DNA from: Myxococcales bacterium
GTDB taxonomy: Bacteria > Myxococcota_A > Polyangia > Polyangiales > Polyangiaceae
NCBI GenBank assembly: GCA_016720545.1
Contig: JADKKK010000005.1
Span: 248,001-312,000, forward strand
Direction: 5' to 3'
DNA: 64,000 nucleotides
The position numbers and the translations under genes are program-made. Positions 54,101-62,996 of the stretch are shown here, one piece after another (the stretch's first letter is position 1; each line of letters begins with the position of its first letter). The notes beneath the pieces are model-generated. The model was not told the DNA's origin, ran no database searches, and saw nothing but the letters and a program-made list of their open reading frames with translations.

Positions 54101-55018
54101 GACTACCCCGGTCTCGCGCTCGAACGCGGCATGCTGTTCGAGGAGGCCGGAGAGGAGCAGAAGGCCCTCGAGCAGTTCCAGGGGGCGCTGGCGAAGGCTC
54201 CGAAGGACCTCGACCTCATGCTGCGCGTCGGCGCGGCCTACGTCGCCATCGGGCAGGGCGACGAGGCGCAGAAGATGCTTGCGAAGGTGTACGAGCAGCG
54301 GCCCAACAGCGCCGAAGCCAACCATTTCCTCGGCCGCGCGTACCTCCGCCAGGGTGGCCTGCAAGTCACCGCGGCCATGCCGCGGCTACGCCGCGCGGCC
54401 GAGCTCGATCCGAACCGCGCCGAGTACCACCTCTACGTGGCGTGGGCGGCCAACGAGGCTGCCCAGCCCGACATCGGCCTCGCCGAGAAAGAGGTCGACC
54501 GCGCGCTGGCGCTCGACAGCACGCTCGCCGACGCCTACTGGCAGCGCGGGGTCGTGAAGTTCAAGCTAGGCGCCGTGAAGGACGCCGAGCGCGATCTTCG
54601 CAAGGCGCTCGAGCTCAAGCCGAACCGCATCGAGGCGCACGCGGCTCTCGCCGAGGTCTTCGAGACCAACAACAACGACGCCGGCGCGCTCGCCGCGTGG
54701 GCCGTCGCGACGAACGCGATGCCGAAGCAGGCCTTCTGGCGCTACCGCTACGGCAAGCTCCTGAAGGCGAAGGGGAGGGGCGCGGACGCCGCCGTGAACC
54801 TCGCCTTCGCCGTGCACGAGGCGCTCGCCCTCCAGCCGCGGCCGGGCTGGCTCTACGCCGCGGCGTTCGCGGCCGCCGAGACCCAGAGGGCCACCGGCAA
54901 GAAGGCCGACGCCGTCGAGAACTACAAGCTCTACCTCCAGAACGCGCCGACCGGCGATCCCGACCGCGCCGACGCCGCCGCGGCGCTGAAGCAGCTTGGC
55001 GCGGCAGCGCCCGAGTGA
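51110..55018 (+). CDS. Zinc-ribbon, LPA-repeat, TPR membrane protein
   Basis: A 1302-residue protein. It begins with an MJ0042-type zinc ribbon (Cys 6, 9, 29 and 32 in CESC and CPQC). About 450 residues of Ala/Pro-rich sequence follow, with a GLPAFGGG repeat array. One membrane helix (IIGGAILAFVLGGVAL, about 492-508) leads to about 780 residues of TPR-type helical repeats, presumably periplasmic. The layout (cytoplasmic zinc ribbon, one helix, outer TPR) recalls myxobacterial motility-machinery proteins, but I cannot name a specific homologue. ATG 51110 follows GAGGAG; an upstream in-frame ATG is less convincing because the ribbon starts here. Confidence 0.8.
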   Translation: MLKVECESCQAPYQVDERRIPKAGLKMRCPQCGHSFLVPHPSAEPIQSVPPNVPPPDFDDILGVKGMAAPPPGGAGIGSFATALDDLELDLPAISNGPPPRKAPPKPAAAAPASAAPAPSFAPAEARPPSPSFVGFGMVEDDLPAPAGFGDIGMPAVKKKAPPKAPAAPPPAAAPPPAAAPAAPAFGDLDLDIELPSPFQPQAPALPSARAAKPAPVAPDLPARVGAPAADLPMVGGRPDLPASFGGTAELPAFAGGGAGLPAFGGEAGLPAVGGGAGLPAFGGGAGLPAYGGGVDLPAYGGAGLPAPAGDFGDLNLPGLMNDLPGLSGGVGLPAGQGTDLPANQGSYPAVMGQHNLLPAHGNLPSAAQGNYLPATGMQGSLLPGQTDLPLYDGSGALPSTSSRPGGFGGGAPDAFGGGGAFGAAPSSSGQAGGVTFGEVDLGGQSDLTNVSLVGGPTSTRQGAPGLGPEPSAESRRGGRTSRAPARPTSRAPRIIGGAILAFVLGGVALQATPYGAFGYHSISDAAHSSEWKKTAATASETTRASLAKDVYGDARQAVAQLVDLQSKNPRARQLATYAAFTEYAVELRFGVVPEHAAKASYLLGLVPAKGDAQYLTAAQGASQAVAGNFAEARALLDAASRKDPQDPIQDDLKYVRGELELAAKDADAAIAAFAAAGQGTTPRAQYGLARAYLMKNDRAKAQAALDATVAASPEHVGALLARVRLVWNTKQDEASSLRDLKVVIDGAARANASPTELSRAFALRGWVYFAANRATDARAAFDEASKLDPRNASALIGQGELLYADGRYTDALARFDDALQRSPEDIDAICGSAKTKVKLERLQEAKTQLTAARSTYKSDMSVSLWLGKAEEALGNKSVAETEYNVAIELVDPQLQNGVEPYAALATLLASQGRGAEAFKKLDAAKAKLADTPALHRAFGDVLASQGKFDEAVAHYEKALSTKEDSAVRFRLGQTYRKMRKLDLATAEFSKVAAADKDYPGLALERGMLFEEAGEEQKALEQFQGALAKAPKDLDLMLRVGAAYVAIGQGDEAQKMLAKVYEQRPNSAEANHFLGRAYLRQGGLQVTAAMPRLRRAAELDPNRAEYHLYVAWAANEAAQPDIGLAEKEVDRALALDSTLADAYWQRGVVKFKLGAVKDAERDLRKALELKPNRIEAHAALAEVFETNNNDAGALAAWAVATNAMPKQAFWRYRYGKLLKAKGRGADAAVNLAFAVHEALALQPRPGWLYAAAFAAAETQRATGKKADAVENYKLYLQNAPTGDPDRADAAAALKQLGAAAPE
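51870..52035 (+). repeat. Degenerate 24-bp coding repeats (GLPAFGGG)
   Basis: Six to seven units of the form GLPA-F/Y/V-GGG occur in tandem within the zinc-ribbon/TPR gene. DNA copies remain similar (CTGCCCGCGTTCGGTGG-like), so expansion or contraction by slippage is possible. Confidence 0.6.
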
Positions 55019-55054
55019 ATCGGCAGAAGCCCGCAGCCCCAAAATAGGTCCTAT

Positions 55055-55894
55055 CTATTCGGCGGCGAGCGCCTCGGCCATGCGGGCGAACTCCTCGACG
55101 GTGAGGGTCTCTCCTCGCGCGGCGAGCGAGATGCCTGCGCGCTCGCTCGCGCGAATCACGCGAGGCTCCCCGAGGGGAGCCCACGCGTTCCGGAGGGTCT
55201 TGCGGCGCATCGCGAACGCGAGCTTCACGACGCTGCGGAAGCCGTCGTCCTCGACGGCGCGCGGCGCGGCGTGCGGCGTGAGCGACACCACGGCGCTCGT
55301 GACCTGCGGCGGAGGGAAGAACGAGCCCGGCGACACGCGCGCCACGCGTCGCACGGCGAACCGCGCCTGCGTGAACACCGAGAGCGCGCCGTAGGTCTTG
55401 GTGCCCGGCCCGGCGGCGAGGCGATCCGCGACCTCCTCCTGCACCATGAACACCGCGCGGACGAGGAGCGAGGCGAGGCCCACGGACTGCTCGATGAGCT
55501 GCCCGGTGAGCTGGTAGGGCAGGTTGCCGCAGAGCACGCGCGGCGCGGCCAGGGCGCTCAGCAGCGCCTCGAGGTCGGAGTGCGTCGCGGACGCCTCGAC
55601 GAGCCGCAGGCGCCCTTCTGCGAGCTGGGGGGCGAGCTCGGCCTCCAGGAGAGGCACGAGCTCTCGGTCGCGCTCGATCGCTGTCACGTGGGCGGCGCGC
55701 TCGAGCAGCGCGGCGGTTAGCGCGCCGGTTCCGGCGCCGATCTCGACGACCTCGGCCCGCCCGCGCTCGCCCTCGGGGACGCACGCCTCCGCGATTTGTC
55801 GGAGCACCCCCCCGTTCACGAGGAAGTTCTGCCCAAAGCTCTTCTTGGGCGCCAGGCCGTGACGGCGGAGCAGCGCGCGCGGATCGGACGTCAT
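55055..55894 (-). CDS. rsmA: 16S rRNA dimethyladenosine transferase RsmA (KsgA)
   Basis: A 279-residue SAM-dependent enzyme that dimethylates two adjacent adenines in helix 45 of 16S rRNA. It begins with the diagnostic KKSFGQNFLV (17-26), has the SAM loop EIGAGTGALT (51-60) and the catalytic NLPYQ (124-128), and FFPPPQVTSAVV later. The length fits the family. It is the last gene of the minus-strand DUF4350-MoxR-DUF58 group, 11 bp after the DUF58 stop. Confidence 0.95.
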   Translation of the reverse strand: MTSDPRALLRRHGLAPKKSFGQNFLVNGGVLRQIAEACVPEGERGRAEVVEIGAGTGALTAALLERAAHVTAIERDRELVPLLEAELAPQLAEGRLRLVEASATHSDLEALLSALAAPRVLCGNLPYQLTGQLIEQSVGLASLLVRAVFMVQEEVADRLAAGPGTKTYGALSVFTQARFAVRRVARVSPGSFFPPPQVTSAVVSLTPHAAPRAVEDDGFRSVVKLAFAMRRKTLRNAWAPLGEPRVIRASERAGISLAARGETLTVEEFARMAEALAAE

Positions 55895-55905
55895 CGGGTC
55901 TCTCC

Positions 55906-57546
55906 TTAGGTGTCGCGCCGTCCACCGAGCGGCGCGGGCAACGCGGGCTCGCCCGCCGTGTCGGTCGTTGCCCGCACCTTCGCGGGGCGGAGCTTCACGC
56001 CGAGCCGGCGGAGCTGCCGCTCGGCGCGGCGCTTCGAGGCCCGGACGCGCGCGCGCACGGCGTCGCCGATGAGGCCGCCATACACGCGGTCGACCTGGCG
56101 TGAGGTGTCGTTCGACGCGAGGGCGGTCTGCACGCTCGCGTCGAACTCGGGGAGGGTGAAGAGCACCGCGACGCGGCGCCGCTTGAGGGCGAGGAGCGCG
56201 CGCTCGGTCGCGCCGCCGGGCACCGGCGCCTGCGCGAGTACGTGCACGACGGTGGGCGCGGGCCGCTCGGTCAAGAGGTCCTCGAGGGCACGGCCGAACG
56301 CGACGTCGGTCTGCTCGCGCTCGCCGTCGACGCGAGGCGGCAGCTCGATACCGAACGCGGCGCAGTAGTGCCGCAAGCGCTGTTCGCGCGCGGTCTTCGC
56401 GAACGGGGCGCGAGGGACGAACGGGGCGCGGCTGCGGAGCGAATCGGCCCGCGCCGCGAGCGCGTCGAGGTCGCCGCGGCGGAGGTCGGCGAGGCCCCCG
56501 CCGTCGAGGGGCCGCGCGTGCTCCATCACGCGGGCTGCGACCTCCTGCTCGTCGGCCTCGCTCCGGTCGCTGTCGACCATGCTCGCGGCGCTGGCGAGCG
56601 AGGACGCCACCTTGGCGAGCTGGCTCGGGCCCTCGTCGGCGGTCACCCAGGACCGCGTCCGCGACGCGACCACGCCGAGGCCGACCAGGTCACCGCGGGC
56701 CAGGTGGCGCGCCGCGAGCGCGCCCACCGCGTCGACGGCGTGATCGAGCGGCGCCGTGCCGGGCTCACCCGCCCAGAGCTCCACCGAGGCGTCGAGCACG
56801 AGCCACACGACGTCGCGCTCTTCGCGCTCCATTTCGCGCACGACGAGCTTCCGTCGGCGCGCGCTGGCCTTCCACGCGATGCGCTTGAACGCGTCGCCCG
56901 GCACGTGGTCGCGCAGCTCGCGCAGCTCGTCGCTCTCGCCGCGGCCGTCGCCCGCGAGGCCGCGCGAGGCCAAGGCGCGCGATCGTCCGCCCCGGGGCGA
57001 TTCGATGGCGGTGAGCAGGCGCGGTGGAAGCACCTCGAGCCCGTGCGGGTTCGCGAACAGCAGCGGCACTTCGTAGAGCCCCTCACCGCCCAGCGGCGTC
57101 CCGCGCACCTCGAGGGCCACGCCGTGCACGCCCCAGCGCCCGACGCGGTTCGCCTTCACGTGGACGTCCACGCGCACCTTCGAGCCCGCCGGCAGCTCGA
57201 TTTCCGCGGGCTCGACCCTCGCCTCGAGCAGACTCGAGCAGAGCGCCCGCAGGTTCACCGCCCTCGCGTCGTCGGCGCCGCGGTTGCGCAGCTCCGCCTC
57301 GAGGATGAGCTCTCCGCCACGACCGAGCCGGGTCACGCGTCGCGTGGTGGTCCAGACCATCTCGAAGCCGGACGAGCGGATGCGGGCGACCGTGGCCTGC
57401 GCGAGCACACGGCCGAGGGCTACCGCGAGCACCATCGCGCCGCCGAACGCCGCGAGCGCGGGCTCACGCGCCGCGACGCCGACGGTGACGAGGGCCGCGC
57501 CCGCGAGCGCGACGTGGAACGCGGAGCGTGTGGGGTAGAGCTGCAT
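55906..57546 (-). CDS. DUF58 domain protein
   Basis: A 546-residue protein. Two N-terminal membrane helices (about 9-50) are followed by a beta-rich segment and the DUF58 hallmark ELRDHVPGDAFKRIAWKASA. A von Willebrand A-like fold is indicated by VVWLVLDASVELWAG. DUF58 proteins usually work with MoxR ATPases in envelope stress or assembly; here the MoxR gene is immediately upstream (40 bp). ATG 57546 is chosen because it starts the first helix. The C-terminal 150 residues are longer than in small DUF58 members. Confidence 0.85.
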   Translation of the reverse strand: MQLYPTRSAFHVALAGAALVTVGVAAREPALAAFGGAMVLAVALGRVLAQATVARIRSSGFEMVWTTTRRVTRLGRGGELILEAELRNRGADDARAVNLRALCSSLLEARVEPAEIELPAGSKVRVDVHVKANRVGRWGVHGVALEVRGTPLGGEGLYEVPLLFANPHGLEVLPPRLLTAIESPRGGRSRALASRGLAGDGRGESDELRELRDHVPGDAFKRIAWKASARRRKLVVREMEREERDVVWLVLDASVELWAGEPGTAPLDHAVDAVGALAARHLARGDLVGLGVVASRTRSWVTADEGPSQLAKVASSLASAASMVDSDRSEADEQEVAARVMEHARPLDGGGLADLRRGDLDALAARADSLRSRAPFVPRAPFAKTAREQRLRHYCAAFGIELPPRVDGEREQTDVAFGRALEDLLTERPAPTVVHVLAQAPVPGGATERALLALKRRRVAVLFTLPEFDASVQTALASNDTSRQVDRVYGGLIGDAVRARVRASKRRAERQLRRLGVKLRPAKVRATTDTAGEPALPAPLGGRRDT

Positions 57547-57586
57547 AGCGTTGCGTACGTCGCGCGGCCCACGCCATGGGCGGCGG

Positions 57587-58551
<965 letters not shown>

Positions 58552-58555
<4 letters not shown>

Positions 58556-60018
58556 GCGGGCCCCGCGCGGCGCGCCGCCCGGTTTCTCTCCACGTCTTCC
58601 ACGATGCGCTTCACGTCGGTCGCCGCCTCCACGAGCTCGCGGTCCTTGTAGGGCGGCGGGGTGGGCCCGCGCCGCGCGAGGATCAGCGTCTCCACGGTCG
58701 CCATTTTTAGCAGAACTCGCCGGAGCACGGCGAGCCCTTGCGCGTCGAGCAGCCCGTCGCGCTCCACGGCCCGTACGAGCTCGGTCTGGGGCGGCAGCGC
58801 GTCGAGGTCGAGCGCCTGGCACAGCTCCTCTTCCAGCGCGTGCTTCAGCTCCAGCATTCCGAGGACGCGGGAGGCGTGCTTCGAGGAGACGACGGCCGCG
58901 TGTCCGGCGACGCCGCCGTGCGCGACGGTGGGCACACGCCGCGTGAAGCGAGGCACCTGGACGCGGTGGAGCTTGGCGGCGCGTCGGGCCACCCACACGA
59001 GCAGCGCGAGGCCCGCGCCGATCGCGAGGGAGAAGGCCATCGCTGGCGGCATCCCTTGGGTTCGCAGCTCCCGAGTCAGCTCGCGGAGGGCGTCGAGCGC
59101 GCTCGCGACGCGTGAGTCGTCGCCGCCGAAGTGCCCCTCCGAGGTGAAGGCGCCAGACACGATGATGAGCCGGCCGCCCCGCGGACCCCAGGTGTCGTCC
59201 TCGAGCGCGTACCGCGCGAGGCCCCGCGCGAGCGCCTTGTTCCCCGCGTACCGCAGCATCGAGTTCATCACGATGGACGGATCGGCGATGACGAGGAGGC
59301 GCCCCTTGCCCACCGCGCCCGCCACCGCCACCGGCACGTCAGGGGCGTCGGGATCGGCTGGCCGCACCTTGAGCACCGGGGAGAGATCAGGGTGCCGTAT
59401 GCCCGTCGCGTGGTTCGTCACCACGCGGTGGACGTCAGCCACGATCGGGTGCGGGCTCGCGGGCTCGGCGAGGGCGAGGTGCGGGTTCTGTCGGAGCGAC
59501 TCGGCGGGGGCCGCCGGCAGGGGGATGCGCGCCATCCCGAAGTGCTGCAAGAGCCCGTCTCCCTTGCCGAAGTCGTCGAGCAAGAGCACGCGGCCGCCCG
59601 CCTTCATGAACTTCGCGAGCTCGCCCGAGTCCACGCCTCGCTCGGGGTGGAGCATGAGCACGGCGTCGCGCGGGTCGAGGCTGCCGAGGTCGACGCGGTT
59701 GGAGACCACGACGTGGTCGGTCCCCAGCTCCGCGCGCGCCAACCGCACGAGCTCGGCGCAGCCCTCCCAGTCTGCGCCCGTGAGCGCGAACGGTTCGGCG
59801 TGCGCGAACCGGGGCCCAGAGAGGCCTAGCGCGACCATGGCCGCGAGGGCCGCCGCGCGCGCAAGGCGGCGAAATCGATAGGCTCCTGCGCCCGCTGCGA
59901 GGCGCGCGCGGTCCCCGCGCGGCCGCGCCGGGGTTGGACTCGTGGGGGCGCAGCGACGCGGTTCGCACGGCTCTGAGGGCGCCTCCAGCGCGCCGACGAT
60001 TGGTGCAGGGTTGGCCAT
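58552..60018 (-). CDS. DUF4350 domain membrane protein
   Basis: A 488-residue protein. A signal-peptide-like helix (AAALAAMVALGLSGPRFAHAEP, about 53-75) is preceded by a long basic/Pro N-terminus, so the true start may be downstream of ATG 60018. The extracytoplasmic domain has the DUF4350 pattern (LSKFM-like ELAKFMKAGGRVLLLDDFG and GKGRLLVIADPSIVMNSML). A second membrane helix (AFSLAIGAGLALLVWVA, about 330) leads to a cytoplasmic tail. It heads the DUF4350-MoxR-DUF58-rsmA group. Confidence 0.82.
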
Positions 60019-60107
60019 TGCTACCGGGGGAGTGTAGCCTTAGGTTTCAAGAACCTCGCACTCACCGCCGGCTCCTCCCTTTTTTTCCGCTCCGGTTGGA
60101 GGCCCCC

Positions 60108-60275
60108 ATGCTCCCTCCCTTCATCATCGAGCAAATCCGAAAGCGCGAAGCCGACGAACGGGCCTCCTACGAGCAGCCCGTCGTCGAAATCCCCTTGCCC
60201 CGGCCGCGCCCCCGCACGGTCGAGCGTCCCTCGGACGACGAGCCCCGCCGCGGGGTCATCATCCTGGACCTGTGA
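60108..60275 (+). CDS. Conserved 55-residue protein
   Basis: A small gene with good signals: TTGGAGG 7 nt before ATG 60108 and a clean stop at 60275. The product begins MLPPFIIEQIRKREADERA, then has a Pro/Arg middle and ends RRGVIILDL. I recall short myxobacterial proteins with the same MLPPFIIE opening and hydrophobic GV-I-DL ending, so it is probably real. The amphipathic N-terminal helix and the C-terminal strand motif suggest a protein-binding peptide. Function unknown. Confidence 0.7.
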   Translation: MLPPFIIEQIRKREADERASYEQPVVEIPLPRPRPRTVERPSDDEPRRGVIILDL

Positions 60276-60322
60276 CCCCGCCCTGACCTCCCCCGTGCGC
60301 CGCGTAGGCGGGCCCGGGGGGA

Positions 60323-62902
60323 TCACTTCTGCGTGAGCACCAGCGCCGTGGTCCCCAAGGCCGGCAGCGCCACGTCCAGCCCTCGGGCGAGGAGCTCGGA
60401 GCCGGTGCGCGTCACGGCAGGGCCGCCGCGGAGCGCATCGGTGACCTCGTACGTCGTGATCGCCGCGAGCCCGAGCCTCGAGCCGTCGACCAGCTCGAGG
60501 TGCACGGTCCCCGCGCCGTGCCCGCTCACCACGAACAAGAAGAGCTTCGGGTTCGCCCCTCCCGACCGCCTCGCCCACACCTCCTCGCGGAGGCCCGTCG
60601 CGCGCACCGCGGGCCCCACGCCCGCGAGGCCCATCAGGCCCCGCGCGAGGGCGCGCTTGCGGTCGAGATCGGCGTCGTCGGCGCGGTAGTAGGCGTCCTG
60701 GTTGAAGATCGTCGCGAAGTGGGCGCCGAGCAGCGCCCGTGGCGCGCCAGACCCTCCGCGGGAGAACGCGATGACCTTGCCGTCCGCGCCGAACGGCTGC
60801 GTGCGCTCGACGACGAGCGGCGTGGCGCCGGGCGCGGGCGTGAAGAACTTCTCGTACCAGTACGTGCGGGTGGTGCCCGTCGCGCCCGGGAGCTTCTGGT
60901 TCGCCTCGCCGGAGCGAAGCCCCAGCCCCGGCCACGTGTAGCTCCCGCTCGGCTGCGCGTCGAACAGCGCGGCCAGCCGCTGCACCGACGGCGAGCGGAC
61001 CCCGGCGAGGTTGCGCGAGCCTGGGTCGAGCAGCGTGATGAGCGCGCCGCCGCCGGCGTGGAACGCGACCAGTTTGTCGGCCGAGGCGTCGTCGACGAGC
61101 TCGGGCAGCAGGAACAGCGCGGCTTTCTGCCCCGATAGATTGGCTCGGGCGACGTCCGCGACCTTCGCGTTGAACCCCGCGGTCATGAGCCAGCCGAACA
61201 CACCAGGGTTCTCGTTGGCGTGCAGCGACGGGTGGTCGTCCATGGTGCCCGCCTGCGGCACGGCGTAGGCGCTGTCTTGGAGGAGCGTGACCGCGTCCTC
61301 GACCTCGTCGCTGGCGGAGAGCGCGGCCTCGTGGTCGGAGAGCAGGCGCCCCCAGCGCTTCATGACCTCGTAGCGGGGGCGGAGCTCGCCGTCCGGGCCG
61401 ATCGCGCCCTGGAAGTCGTACGACGAGTCGTCGAGGTTGAAGCCGCCCCGGAGCACGTAGAAGCTGCCGCCCTTCATGCCGTGGCCGAACGCCTTCGCGA
61501 GGAGCTGGTCTGTCGCCTCGGGCGTGACGTTCGGCTTGATGCCGAGCGGGAAAGAGTAGAACCCTCCCTGCAGCTCGGCGCCGAAGGCGTAGCGCGGGGC
61601 CGCCGCCGCATCTTTCGTGTAGAGCTTGCCGTTCTCGCCGAAGAGCTTGGTGAAGTAGTCGACCTGGAACGGCTGATCGGCGATCTCGCCGTTGGTTGGG
61701 AACTGCTTCGGGTAAAGATCTGCGCCCGCGAGGCCGACCTGGTTCTTCACGGCGCCGTCGTGCAAGAGCACCGTGCGCAGGGGGATCCCGAACGGCGAGT
61801 CGTTCGTGAAGAACATGACCTCGGGCTCGCGGAGGCCGCGCGCCTCGAGCATGCGGCGGAGCGTCGACAGGTACTCGAGCGAGTACGCCTGACCCGCGTC
61901 GTACCAGTCGCGGGCCGCGAGGTTGTCGTTCGGGTCGGAGGGCGCGGCGGATGGGGGCGTGACCGCCGCGAAGCTCGCGTAGCGCGCGCCGTAGGCGGCG
62001 TTAAGGGCGGCGATGGTCACGTAGCGCTTCGCGAGGAGCGCCTGGTAGTGCTTGATCGAGACCGCGCTGTAGTCGACGTCGCCGAAGCGGTTCGCCCAGT
62101 ACTGGTTCGTCTCGTTGTCGACCTGCACCGCGACCACGCAGCGCGACGCGACGAAGGGCTTGATGAGCGGGACGATGTGGTCGTACCAGTCGGCCACCGC
62201 GGCGAGGTAGTCGGGATCGAGATACGTGGGCTGGGTCTGCGAGGCGTCGCCCGTGGGGCTGAAATTGTAGGTCTCGCCGCTCGCCTTCTGGATGAGGCTG
62301 CGCGGGTGCGCGGCCTTCCACCACGCAGGGACAGCGCCGAACGTGCCGAAGCCCTTCGGCCACTCCGCCGTGATGAGGGGCCCCGGCTTCGCGACGACCT
62401 TCATGCCCGCCGCGCACGCCGCGTCGAGGAAGCGGCCGACGTCGCGCGCGCCCGTGAAGCTCCACTCGCCGGCCCGCGGGGCGTGGTAGTCCCACGGGAA
62501 ATAGGTCGTCACGAGGTTCATGTGGGCGGCCTTCATCTTTGCGAAGGTGTCCGCCCAGAGGGCTTGGGTCTTGGCCGCGTCGAACGCCTTGTCGCGCACG
62601 CGGAAGTACGGGACCTCCCCGCCGTAGAGCACCGTGGGCCGACCGTCGATGACGAGCTCGCCTCCGCGCACCTCGACCCGCGGCCCAGGGGCGGCGTCGC
62701 TCGCGTCCGGGGCCGCGGCCTCGGGCGGGGTGGGCGTGCTCGACCCGTCGGTCGGGGCGCTCGCGTCGGGCGTCGCCTCGGGCGCGGGCGGAGGATCGGA
62801 GCCGCACGCGGCGAACAGCGCGGGGCCGAGCGCGAGGGCGAGGAGCGGGGGGACGAGGGCGCGCGGAGAGCGCCGGGGGAGCAGGGAGAGCAGGCGTCGC
62901 AC
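60323..62902 (-). CDS. Beta-galactosidase-like (GH35/GH42-type) lipoprotein
   Basis: An 859-residue predicted lipoprotein. The leader ends LGPALFAACGSD (Cys 33) and is followed by an Asp/Ala/Pro linker. The TIM-barrel has the GH35-type pattern: GGEVPYFRV, FPWDYHAPRAGEWSF and PGPLITAEWPKG. The likely acid/base Glu 264 lies in VQVDNETNQY and the likely nucleophile Glu 443 in GAELQGGFYS. C-terminal beta domains follow. It probably removes beta-galactosyl or related residues from glycans outside the cell. The start GTG 62902 is the best fit to the leader. Confidence 0.8.
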   Translation of the reverse strand: MRRLLSLLPRRSPRALVPPLLALALGPALFAACGSDPPPAPEATPDASAPTDGSSTPTPPEAAAPDASDAAPGPRVEVRGGELVIDGRPTVLYGGEVPYFRVRDKAFDAAKTQALWADTFAKMKAAHMNLVTTYFPWDYHAPRAGEWSFTGARDVGRFLDAACAAGMKVVAKPGPLITAEWPKGFGTFGAVPAWWKAAHPRSLIQKASGETYNFSPTGDASQTQPTYLDPDYLAAVADWYDHIVPLIKPFVASRCVVAVQVDNETNQYWANRFGDVDYSAVSIKHYQALLAKRYVTIAALNAAYGARYASFAAVTPPSAAPSDPNDNLAARDWYDAGQAYSLEYLSTLRRMLEARGLREPEVMFFTNDSPFGIPLRTVLLHDGAVKNQVGLAGADLYPKQFPTNGEIADQPFQVDYFTKLFGENGKLYTKDAAAAPRYAFGAELQGGFYSFPLGIKPNVTPEATDQLLAKAFGHGMKGGSFYVLRGGFNLDDSSYDFQGAIGPDGELRPRYEVMKRWGRLLSDHEAALSASDEVEDAVTLLQDSAYAVPQAGTMDDHPSLHANENPGVFGWLMTAGFNAKVADVARANLSGQKAALFLLPELVDDASADKLVAFHAGGGALITLLDPGSRNLAGVRSPSVQRLAALFDAQPSGSYTWPGLGLRSGEANQKLPGATGTTRTYWYEKFFTPAPGATPLVVERTQPFGADGKVIAFSRGGSGAPRALLGAHFATIFNQDAYYRADDADLDRKRALARGLMGLAGVGPAVRATGLREEVWARRSGGANPKLFLFVVSGHGAGTVHLELVDGSRLGLAAITTYEVTDALRGGPAVTRTGSELLARGLDVALPALGTTALVLTQK

Positions 62903-62947
62903 AAGGAGAGCGTAGCAGGGGCGCGACCGGGCTCCCTGCCAACGCCG

Positions 62948-62968
62948 CTCGACTCGATTGAAGTCGAG
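62948..62968. promoter_or_regulatory. Inverted repeat, candidate operator
   Basis: CTCGACT and AGTCGAG flank a 7-bp spacer, in the 94-bp gap between the divergent glycosidase gene and the propeller-like lipoprotein. It overlaps the -35 region of the promoter candidate described next, so a repressor here could block it. Confidence 0.35.
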
Positions 62969-62986
62969 GGGGCGACGAACTAGATT
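62958..62986 (+). promoter_or_regulatory. Candidate sigma-70-type promoter
   Basis: TTGAAG (62958-62963) and TAGATT (62981-62986) are separated by 17 bp. Each matches the consensus at four of six positions. The predicted start is only a few bases before ATG 62997, which would make a nearly leaderless transcript. Confidence 0.3.
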
Positions 62987-62996
62987 CCCGGCGGAG

